DNA of 64,000 bases. Source: Cotesia glomerata. Taxonomy: Eukaryota; Arthropoda; Insecta; Hymenoptera; Braconidae. The stretch spans positions 9,858,001-9,922,000 of the forward strand of contig NC_058159.1 in NCBI RefSeq assembly GCF_020080835.1, in the 5' to 3' direction. The first letter of the stretch is position 1; each line of letters opens with the position of its first letter. The notes beneath the pieces were generated by a model that worked only from the letters and a program-made list of their open reading frames with translations, did no database searches and was not told the DNA's origin. Of the stretch, positions 36,201 to 46,193 are shown piece after piece. The position numbers and the translations under genes are program-made.

Positions 36201-39200
36201 ACTGAATCCGAATTTCAAGTCCGTTTGACCCGGTAACCCTCCAATTTTGAGCATAATGCAAAAAACCCCAAAAAAATGCATAAAACTGCAGTCACAGCGA
36301 TGAAAAAATTCTTGTGGACCCGGATCAAGTATGATTTTTATGTATTCCAATTTAATGAAACTAAATCTGAACGTTAATTAGCCTGCTGAACCGACCAAAT
36401 TTGAAATAAAAAACGAAAAACCCAAAAAAATTGCAATAAATCATGAAAAATTGAAGTTATAGAGATAAAAATTTTTTTGGATTCAGATTGAGTATGATTT
36501 TCATGTATTTTGTTCCACTGAATTTGAATCTGAAGTTTTCTTGCCCCGTTAACGTTTTAAAATTAAAAAAAATCTCAATAAACCAAAAAAATCGGGAAAA
36601 TCGCAGCTATAAATATGAGAAAAAATCTATAAAATATGATTAAATATTTTTCTTGTGTTTTTTCACGCATAAAATATAAATTAAGATTCTGAAAATATAA
36701 AAAATTTTAATATCTATAAAAAATGACGTATAACTAGAATAAAGAGAACGATTTTCTCGAATTTCAAACTGTTCTTCATTGAAATCGAACTCTTTTGTTC
36801 TCAAACGATCTACGCCGTAAATTTTTCTTCCGTTTGTTATTCTCTTTTGTATTTCATGCGTGAAAAAATACAAAAATAGTATTTAATCGTGTTTTACAGG
36901 TTTTTTTTTTTCAAATTTGTAACTGCAATTTTCCCAATTTTTTTGGTTTTTTGAGATTTTTTTAATTTTTAAACGTTAACGGGGCACTGGGCTAATTAAC
37001 GTTCAGATTTAGATTCAGTAAATTAAAATACAAAAGAATCATACTTGATCCGGGTCCACAAGAATTTTTTCATCGCCGTGACTGCAGCTTTATGCAATTT
37101 TTTGGGGTTTTTTGCATTATGCACAAAATTGGAGGGTTACCGGGTCAAACGGACTTGAAATTCAGATTCAGTGGGTCAATATTCATTTCGATAGGTAGGT
37201 GCAATCCAAAGTACATACCACTTTTTTTGTGTGCCGGAGTTATGTATGATCATATATTTTGGATATATTCTATGTAACAACTATATTTATTAGAATATTT
37301 GTCAGACAATTAAAAATTTTAAAAATTTAGGCATTATAACGATATCACAATATTTGATTATAAAAATATACAATGTTATAATTTTTTATCAACTGTTGTT
37401 TATTAAAAGTATAAAAATTACGATAAAATAGTGTCATTTATTGTTTTATTGTAATTAATGAAATTTATCTCAGAGGCAATTTATTGAAAGGGTTCAGCTA
37501 TCAATCTATCTTATAGAAAATTAAATTCTTTACAAAAAAGGTCCTTTGCAATTTAGGTGTCAGATCAATAGTTTAGGAGAAAAAATAAAAAAACCACGAC
37601 TTTTGAGCAAAAATCGAATGTACAATTTTTTACTGGCGAGGTAACTCATAAATTGGAAATAAGCTGTCAGAGCTTTTAAAGAGGAAGGATTCCTCTACAA
37701 CTTCTGCCCATGGTCAAATGAATATCATGAAATGTCGCTATGCTATAGATAATTTAAGCAAAAAAAAATTATTTTAACGGGTTAATTATATGGGAAAACT
37801 TTAAATTCATCCAGCGAGTACTTAAAATTGAAATTAAGAACTATCCCTTGGTGAGAATTTTTTTTTTCTATGTTCAGAACAATATTTCGTCAATGGAGTG
37901 AGAAAAAAAAATAGTCGTCTCAAATGAAGCACCCTAATGTATACGTGTATATAATACATAAACCTATAAATAATTTTATTTACAGGAAAGGAACTATTAT
38001 TAACTGGTGGTCCGGACAGTTTAATACGCGCTTGGAATCCTTTTGTAGCAGATAGAGCCAGTGCTATATTTCAAGGACACCAATCACCTATATGCGCGAT
38101 TATAATACACAATAACGCAGACAAAGCTTACACATTGTCAAAAGACAAATGTATTAAAATTTGGGACATTGAAACTCAAATTTGTATTCAAGTAAGAATA
38201 TTTTTTTTACATTCCATTTTAATACTGTTTAAAAAACAAAAATTATTTTTAATTAGGCATACAACCAATTACCCAGTGAACTTAGTGAATATACATCATT
38301 GTCGTCTGTTTATAATTCTGTTACACATGAATTAATTATAGCGAGTATGATGATCGCTGTGGTAGTTTGTGAAAAAACAATCGATAAAGATAAATCTGAT
38401 GGTGAAAGTCACACTAAAAAAATTACTTGTGTTATTTATAATCCATTATTTGAAGTGGTTTGTATTTTCTTTATTGTTAATCAATTAATTTGTATATTTA
38501 ATATTCGCTTTGAGGACAACAGGACTAACGTCAATGGTGAAAATTTTAAAAACTTCACGCTTAATTAATTACATATAATTTTCTAAAAGACGCTTTATTC
38601 GCCCAAAAAGACGGAATCATATGAATGTATAAGTTGAGAAAAAAAAAGTTAGAAAAATCCAAAAATACACGCCTCATAATCTCATTTTCCACAGTAAAAT
38701 TGATGAAAATAAAATACAAAAAACAAAATAATAAAAAACAGAAAACTCTACTATAGTTTAGTGGCGCCATAGTTCTAAGATGAGGAAAAAAAAATACTAT
38801 AATAAAATGTATGTACAGATATACAAATACACAGTCGTATTTTAGTTGTTTTTAAATAATAATTAAACGACAGTGCATTGAACACTCATATTAATTGAGA
38901 AAGTCCGCAGTGTGTTACTTTAGATGATTAAAAAAAAAAAAAAATCATTCCGGTACGATAATTTTTTTTGACCAATTTCCCTACACGGATCCATAAACAC
39001 AGATACTCGGACGTCCAGGAAATATTTTTTTTAATGTTATTATTTACTATGTTAAACAAAATAATTGTTATTGGAATATATTTTATGTGCCTAACAAATT
39101 ATTTCACTTGATATTGGTGCACTCATATTAGCTTACAAGTGCGATATAAGTGAAAAAAAATCAATTTCAGTTTTGAGAAAACTGCATTTTTTGACATGTC

Positions 39201-42200
39201 GAGAGTAGAGCACTACTTCAACGATTAGCTTATGAGGCGTGCAAAATGAGAATGCATGAGTTGAACTCAGAACGAATACATATAAATAAATTTTTTTTTG
39301 AAAATTATGATTATTTTAAATTAATTAGGTAATTACTACTGGGTCAGATTCTCATATAATCATGTGGGATCCTTGGCGAGGACGTTGTATATACGTAATT
39401 AGAGATGCTCATACTGAAATGTACCTAGGAAAACTCAGAGCGATTCCAATCAGTGCGGCAACTTTCGATCCTTGTAATCAATTATTAGCTACCGGTGCAA
39501 AAGATGGTTCTATAAAAGTTTGGAGCTATAGTTCCGGTACTTGTTTAAAAACTATGATGATTAATCAGAAATGGTAATTTTTCAGTTATAAAATAATTGT
39601 TATAAAGGCTCTGATAAATAATTTATTGGAGTTTTTAATCAGAATAGTAGCCATTTTTTTCCATTAGGGGTGGGAGGGGAGCGAAACGAAGAACTTAAAG
39701 AAATGTCTAGTTTTCAGAAACCCAAATATAGCAAATCTTTTTTTTTAAATATTATTCCAAATAAATATAACAATAGCGCATTTTGAATTAAATAGAATAT
39801 TTATTGAATGACTCTAGTTAAAAGGTTATCCGATTATTTAAAATTTATACTTTTTCACGGAAGCGCATCTACCTGCAGACAAAGACATGCATATGTATTA
39901 AACTTTTATGTATTTCCTTAGGTTGATGATTTATTTATTGTAATTATGTTTATCAATTGTTTAAAATATTATTATTTTCAATTTGGTTTTTGAACTTTGC
40001 AATTTTACAAAACATTTTATAGGGGAGGGTGGGGTATAATGGCCCCCCTTCAAAATTTGGTCAAAAAATTTTTTTTTTTTTTTTTTACTAAATTATCATA
40101 AATTTGATATATTTATATATTTTTGAGCTGATATATTATACCTGGGGTATAACGGCCCCCCTTCAAAATTTGGTCAAAAAATATTTTTTTTTTTTTTTTT
40201 CACCAAATTATCATAAATTTTCAAAAACGTAACACTATTAATATTTTCAAATAAAGTCTAAAATGTAAATTATTTACAATTATTAAATTATTTATTATTT
40301 ACATTATTAAATCCTAAGAAAATTATTAATTGTTTTATTAGTTATGATCAATTTTCATAAAACGTAACAAAATTAAAATGCTTAAACAAAACATTAAATG
40401 TAAACTATTTACAATTAATAAATTATCTATTTTATATTAGGGTAAAAAACCCCATTAGTGGCGGGGTCTCCATTACTGACACTTTCTTTGATTTTGGTAC
40501 TTATTAAAATAATGAAATTATTAATTTTAAATATGAATATATTATTTCTAATCTTTAAGACCTTTAGATCAAATAAATTTTTAATTTTTATTTTAAGTAG
40601 AAGATTTTTTCATTGGAAAAAAAGTACCACTAATCGGGGTTAAAGGTGCCACTAATGGGGTCTTTTACCTTATTAAATCCTAAGAAAATTATTAATTGTT
40701 AGATTATTTATAATAAATTTTAACGAAACGTAACAAAATTAAAATCTTTTAACAAAACATCAAATGTAAATTATTTACAATTAATTAATTATTTTTCACA
40801 ATAGTGACAAATATATTCTTCAGAATAATCTTCATTGATTCAATTGATCGATAGCAGCTATAGTTTAAAAACGGGAATTTTTCGATGATAATCCCCTGGG
40901 TAACAGACAAATATAGTTAGGACCATACTAATTAAGGGAATTTCTCCAGACCTCTTTCAAAGAGCCGAACGAGACAATAAAATAAAATTGTCATGGATTG
41001 TTAGTGTTAAAAAAAAAATTTATAAAATTAAACGCGACGTAACACAGTAGTCATCAGTGAACTAATGATAAACGAAGCAAGTAAATATTTTAAATTTGTA
41101 AATTATAAAATATGTCAACACGTCAGACTACGAGCAAGTCCCGAGACAACAAATTGTATAGCCCTTAGAGCAATCCCGTATAGCTATTTTAGTCATCTAA
41201 CGTTATTTTACTACCAGAGCGATCTAGTAGATGGCTACAATAGGAATCTGATAGATGGTTGAGTTGGGATAGCGATTACAGCAATACAGTATTGCTCTGA
41301 GAGCGATATTTTTCTCTTCATTTACCAGAAAGTTATAGAGGGATGAAAATGAAATTATATAGGAATGAAAATTTTAATTTTGTTCAAATTTTCAAACATT
41401 TATTCATGATAACTCGTATTAAAATAATTCTGGTCAGAAAAACTTGGACAAAACTAATTCTTATTAAAAGTTATTTTGATTATGATTAATAATGATGATC
41501 TAGTTCAAAAGCTCATAGGCAGATTTCATGAAGTATTTGATAGATCATGAAAATTTTAGATATTGGGCTAAATGAGTAGGTATCTGATTATTTGTCTAGA
41601 CTATTGGTATGCCAGGGACTGTGCACATAGGCTAATTGGAAAAAAAATCTATACAAAAAGGAGTAATTTATTATAATCTCTATGCCATCAAATTCAAAGT
41701 GATTGTTCCCTCTAAATATATATTCACTTAAAATGTCATTAAGAGTTTATGAAAACATAGTTTTCAGGAGATATCAATCAACCTTTGGAGGTCATTAAAT
41801 AACCCAGCATAATTAGCTAATTATGACCTGGTTACAGTAGAAAAACCAATGACAAGTGCTGATTATCGAAAGAGGGGGTAAGACCCTAATAAATTTTTTG
41901 AGAAGGGGAAACGAGTAAGTTAAACTCTTGAATTGCTTTCAGAACTCAAATCAATTTTACGACAAACTTTGAAGTGCAAACATCTCCAAGTGCAAGACCA
42001 AAACTTTTATACAAAACGAAGTCTTACATAAAATTGTATATTGTTTAATCGCTTCATCAGAATAAAATGGCAAACATCATTTTTGATTTGAAAAACGTGC
42101 AGGAGTTGGTAAAATCCGGAGAAATGAGTGTCAACTCGGTGTTTCCTTGGAAACAGTACGATGAAATAAGTGTTATACAATTCGCCATTATAAACTCAGA

Positions 42201-45200
42201 CGACGAATTCATCGATTTCTTGTTGGCAAATAACATTAGTCTGAGTAAGACCACTAAAAGTTTGGGAATGGCGCTCGACGTAGCTATCAAGAAACAAAAA
42301 CTTGACGTAGTGAAGAAATTAGTTACTTCTGGAGCTGAAATTAATCCAACACCACATCTTTGTAAGACATTATTTCCACTTCATCTAGCTATCGATTATG
42401 GGAACTACGATATCACTGAGTTTCTGGTTATGTCAGGTGTCCTGTTTAAAATTTCCAATAGAATCCCATCAAAAGCGACAAAAGCCACTTAGAAACCCAT
42501 AAATTTTATTGGTTTCTAAGTGGCTTTTGTCGCTTTTGATGGGATCTTATTGGAGATTTTCAACAGGGTGCTGAGGTGAATGCAAAAGTTCATAAAGCTA
42601 CATTCAACAGTGCTTGTTATAATTTTTCTGCTTTGAACCTGGCTATTTCTAAAATGGATATCCGAGTAATTAAGTTACTATTGGATAACAACGCCATCAT
42701 TGATCAAGCTTCTGACGAAGTACACTCTTCTCTACACTTGGCTGCAAGGCTCAACAGAGTTGACATTATTCAGATTCTAGAGGAATTTGGAGTAAAATTT
42801 GAAGTGATCAAGGACCAAGAATACACGTTGGAGTTTGACGCAGCTATACGGCATGATAACATGGACATTGTAAACTTTTTCTTTAAAAATTGTGACAATT
42901 TTTTGGACATTTCCGATTCCTATGGTGATACGGTAGCTCACTTGGCAGTTCAGTTTAGTTGTATTAATATTTTGCGTTATTTACTGGACTGTGGAACAAA
43001 TATCAATATAATTAACTATGATAATTCCAGTTTGCTTGATATCGCCATGGAGATAAATATTAACCACACACTTCGTAATCAGATAGAGGATCAATCTTTA
43101 GAAATTATCAAAGTAATTGAGGATCACATCATCTAGTTATCCGCAGCCGATATATTTGTTGATAAAAAAAATTTAAAAGCTGTGGATGGTGACATTTTAA
43201 AACCATTCCGTGAAAAGTGCAAAAAAGAAATTAACGAATTAAAAACCAAGAGAATCAGCAAAACAAATTTTAATTATTATAGTGTGTTAGAAAAAAACTT
43301 ACATAGATTAGCTGTCGGACTAACAAATTTAGATGACTATATTGACGAAGTTGAGATATTGACTAAATTTCCTGTATATGGTAGTATTATGGTTAAAAAA
43401 TTGCGAAGAGCAGTTGAAAGAAAAGAGCTGGTGAAAAATGCAGAAAACTTATATGAGATTTTTTATATGCATTTACCTGATTTAGTTGTTAGAAATATTT
43501 TTAATTATTTTAGTAGCGCAGACTTAAAATTGTTGAGTCAATAATTGTACAAATGTATGAAAAAAATATTGTTAATTTATAAACATTTTCTTGATAAAAA
43601 TTTTTCTATTGTAAATAGAACATGTAAATAAAACATAGCCATTTAAACTTAACTACTTTGATCTTTTGATCTTTTATTCTCAAATACTTCCCCATACCCC
43701 ATAACAAAGAAAAATTTTGTCTAGTATTATTAATTAAGATTTTTTTTACAAATTATAGAAAAAATTTCTTCATACCATTACGGAATACATTCTCATAATA
43801 TGATGGGAATAGTTACCATATTACTATTATGAGAACCATTCTCATAATATATAGGAGAAGTACCTATAATTATGTTTTTAATTTTATCTTCAAATATTTT
43901 AGAAGTTTTTTGGAAGAAAAAATTATTTCACTAAATTTTTGGCGTACCTCATTTAGCTCCCTCTCATCTTTGAATTAATTTTTTTATTTTTATATTTTTT
44001 TAGTAAAATTACAGCGATAATTTGGCTTAAGAATCGAATTCTTTGCACTGGTCAAAATGTCAAATACATAACAGAGTTTGCCGACACTGAAACAGGAATT
44101 TATCGAAAAATTTGGAAACAACAACATACTGATGGCATTACTTGTGTTGTTGTAAAAGTTCCTAAAACTCTTGTTACTGTTTCTGCAAATGGTGAGCTTG
44201 TTTTGTGGTACTTAGAGTCTGGTCAACCGTATAAAATGCATCAAATTATTAATCCAATCACAAGGTTAATATTTTATATTAAGATACTATTAATTAATTA
44301 TAGACGACAAATACCTAAGAAATAGTAAAATTATTAATTATTCGTATAAAAATACAAGCAATTGTGTGTTTATTATAAAGATAAAACTTTGAAGAAATAC
44401 GTGACCTTTTTTTTGTTATAAAAATTTGTAATTTTTGTCACTCATCAGACATACATATGAATTAGAGGAGGGGGGGGGGGGCAAAACGGGGTACTTGAGA
44501 AAATAATAAGTTTTTAGGGACTAAAATACGCTGAATCTTTTTCTTAGTTGTTTCCGAAGTAAATTGCAAAAATTTTCAGTTACCGCCAAAAAAATTTTTT
44601 TACTTTTTTGGGGGCAAAGTGGAGTACCCCCTAAAATAATTAAAATAAAAAAAATTTTTTTTCCAAAAATAAAAAATCATTTGAAAAGATAACTTAATTA
44701 GCTCCTGGATAGTTTCTTGTTAATGAAGCCCAACTTTCTTAAAATTATTTTTGAAAAAGATTCCAAGCTTCAAAAAACAAAATCTGAAAGAAAAATCTAT
44801 TATTGTTTAATTTCAAGGGCATGTGCCGTCTTATTTTTAAAATCCGTTTTTTTAAATTATTAAATGTATGAAATAATATTTTATACTCAAAAAAATAACA
44901 ACAAAATAGTTAAAATTAATAATTTAATCAGCTTTATAGATTATAAAAGTAATCAATATGAATTACTGGATTTAAAAAAAGACAATTTCAATACAAAACA
45001 ACAATTTACGAAAGCAACAGCGCTTGCTATTTTATTTCTTACGTCAAGGCCAATGATACCTAATGTTGCAAGTTTGTTAGTATCTATGAATTCTGGACAG
45101 ATTCAAGGATGGAGTTATCATCCGGATGGTGGATTACTTGGAACTTTTTCAGCGATTCATAATGATAAAGATTGGTGTTTGAGTTTGTCTACTGATCCAG

Positions 45201-46193
45201 AGAACAATTTTTTAATAACAGGTAAAGTATACACATGACTTGAATAGTTGACGAATTGTTACTTAAAAAAATTTATATTCTACAGGACATTGTCTAGGAT
45301 ATATTAAAGTATGGTTATTGACAAATTATTTAAATAAATCTTCCTCCAAAGTCAATATCGCTAAATTAAAGTTAGAGTTTTGTTTTCTATGGAAAGATAA
45401 TATCTTAGGTCGAGCAAAAAGAGCAGTTCGTAATCAAAAACTTCCCATGCTCTTATCTTCTTTTCGAGGACATACGATGTCTGTAAATTCTATTCAATTT
45501 ATACCAAATGCGAGGCTTATTATCAGGTAGTTATGTGCTAACTTAATTTATTTATAGCATATAATTGTAAAAAATATATTTAAAATATTCTTTAGTGGAA
45601 GTGTGGATCGTACAGTTAGATTGTGGACTTTAGGCGGACAATATATCTCTACTTTTGGAACCTTCAAGTCATGGAAAACAATTTTACCGAATATTCCAGC
45701 AGCTACATACTATGAGGATTACGATATTCCACCGGACATTCAAAAAATCGGTTCTTCCACGACTATGAAAGTGTGTAGTAACTTTGTTAAGAAAAAAAAT
45801 TATTATACTGTAATAATTTTTATTTTTAACTTCTCTGTATGAAATGTTTTGTTCAAAAGATATATCTTTATAAAAAATTAAAGTTATCTGTTTTATAAGT
45901 TGCTGCTATCTATTAAAAAATTCCACTTTAATTTGTTAAAATTTAATATTTATCAATTTAAAGATTTTAAGACGAATAAGATAATCAAATTTTTGAACTT
46001 GAGAAGCTTATAAGAATAGGTAAAAAATAATATATTTGGTTTTTAGGTTCTTAAAGGTGGAACTGTTGAAGGGAAATTAAAAAAAATGGGAGAAGCTAAG
46101 CAATTCAGTGAATTATCCGATGATGAAAAAAAATTACTCTACGGTAAAAGATTAGATGAATCAGTTTTGAAGTGTGATACCTACTTATATTGA
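33291..46193 (+). CDS. EF-hand / WD40-repeat protein, WDY-WDR49-WDR64 family
   Basis: Thirteen exons in consistent phase give about 985 aa: 33291-33346, 33425-34020, 34092-34228, 34302-34496, 35189-35396, 37986-38191, 38257-38457, 39329-39573, 44004-44264, 44932-45221, 45286-45526, 45596-45770 and 46047-46193. An EF-hand loop (DSSRDDSITWDEF, about residues 115-127) precedes many WD40 blades, for example SKDGTINYWST, GGPDSLIRAWNP, GATKDGS-type GAKDGSIKVWSY, and GSVDRTVRLWTL. This order is that of the protein called WD repeat-containing protein on Y chromosome in Drosophila and of vertebrate WDR49/WDR64/EFCAB8. Relatives are testis- or axoneme-associated; the molecular role is unknown. Two introns (35397-37985 and 39574-44003) are loaded with transposons and a nested ANK gene. 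First and last exons are less certain: an alternative final exon may start near 46307 (PVYTNLRTRDPPTP). Confidence 0.85.
34707..34889. mobile_element. MITE, CCATTAGTGGC family, copy 1
   Basis: The ends are TAGGGTAAAAGACTCCATTA and its complement-like TAATGGGGTCTTTTA, about 25-bp inverted termini. The interior is near-identical to the copy at 40438-40672. It lies in the intron after the fourth exon of the WDY-like gene. Confidence 0.8.
35433..37936. mobile_element. 2.5-kb hAT-like foldback element with arms over 1 kb
   Basis: The termini are TAGGGTGCTTCGTTTGAGAC and its near-exact complement, bordered by the 8-bp direct repeat ATGTATAC at 35425-35432 and 37937-37944, as for hAT elements. The left arm runs to about 36678 and the right starts at about 36846, leaving a loop of about 170 bp. 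The left arm is longer because it carries an extra semi-tandem unit of about 160 bp (around 36350-36530) absent from the right arm. No transposase is visible; the small ORFs in it are by-products of the palindrome. It starts 36 bp after a WDY-like exon. Confidence 0.85.
38458..39328. other. Long intron of the WDY-like gene
   Basis: 870 bp of intron. The only structure is a perfect 12-bp inverted pair CACGCCTCATAA near 38667 and 39229, possibly remnants of an insertion. Confidence 0.4.
40031..40220. repeat. Direct repeat with GGGGTATAAYGGCCCCCC heads
   Basis: Two copies of about 75 bp start at 40031 and 40143. Each has the G/C-rich head followed by CTTCAAAATTTGGTCAAAAA, a poly(T) run and AAATTATCATAAATTT. 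They are a tandem duplication inside a WDY-like intron. Confidence 0.75.
40225..40800. repeat. Three degenerate tandem units of about 120-130 bp
   Basis: Each unit holds variants of TAACAAAATTAAAAT...AAACATTAAATGTAAA and TTTACAATTA, and two start with TTAAATCCTAAGAAAATTAT. A MITE (40438-40672) has inserted between the second and third units. Confidence 0.65.
40438..40672. mobile_element. MITE, CCATTAGTGGC family, copy 2
   Basis: Starts TAGGGTAAAAAACCCCATTA and ends TAATGGGGTCTTTTACCTTA. The first 130 bp match copy 1 (34707-34889) closely. This copy is longer by about 50 bp because of an internal duplication containing a second CCACTAAT motif. Confidence 0.8.
42067..43544 (+). pseudogene. Broken ankyrin/PRANC-like gene nested in a WDY-like intron
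   Basis: Three coding blocks lie in order on the plus strand. 42067-42492 (ATG start, ankyrin repeats such as FPLHLAIDYGNYDITEFLVMSG) is followed after a hairpin by 42576-43136 (GAEVNAKV..., SLHLAARLNRVDIIQILEEFG, VAHLAVQFSCINILRYLLDCG). That block stops at TAG 43134-43136. The frame continues unchanged to 43544. The third block aligns with the C-terminus of the 26406-29039 protein: KFPVYGSIMVKKLRRAVERK matches KFPIYSDFIAKSLKRGFERK, and LPDLVVRNIFNYFSSADLK matches its F-box-like end. Breaks are a frame change across the hairpin insertion and one nonsense codon. At about 470 codons it was about half the size of the other gene. AATAAA follows at 43627. Transcription as part of the host intron is certain if the host is expressed; independent expression is unknown. 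Confidence 0.8.
42441..42567. mobile_element. 127-bp hairpin insertion inside the ANK pseudogene
   Basis: Two 57-bp arms (42441-42497 and 42511-42567) are reverse complements with about four mismatches, around a 13-bp AT-rich loop. The outer ends read CCTGTT and AACAGG. The stop codon of the first block lies in the left arm. It separates two ankyrin units exactly where a repeat should turn. Confidence 0.8.
43627..43632 (+). terminator. ANK pseudogene polyadenylation signal
   Basis: AATAAA lies 83 nt past the final stop codon of the third block. Confidence 0.3.
44460..44640. repeat. G-rich repeat related to 39660-39740
   Basis: GGGGGGCAAAACGGGGTACTT followed by a tract ending near GGAGTACCCC. 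The first 80 bp resemble, with many changes, the G-rich tract at about 39664-39740 (GGGTGGGAGGGGAGCGAAAC...). They look like old copies of one repeat family in two introns of the WDY-like gene. Confidence 0.5.

Noticed and set aside
36079..37277. Several 60-77 aa frames in the 35.4-37.9 kb region, two nearly identical on opposite strands
   Set aside because: They are mirror images created by the palindrome arms, with no start context or homology.
41065..41262. 65-aa frame in the large WDY-like intron
   Set aside because: Short, no recognisable motif, no splice context in phase with the host gene.
43134..43136. The in-frame TAG read as a programmed stop-codon readthrough
   Set aside because: No readthrough context or downstream structure was recognised, and the same gene also has a frame break, so simple decay is the better explanation.
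42067..43544. Possibility that the nested ANK gene is a polydnavirus (bracovirus) proviral gene
   Set aside because: Bracoviral ankyrin genes are short IkB-like proteins in proviral segments; here there is a PRANC-like end, no segment excision motif seen and only cellular genes around.
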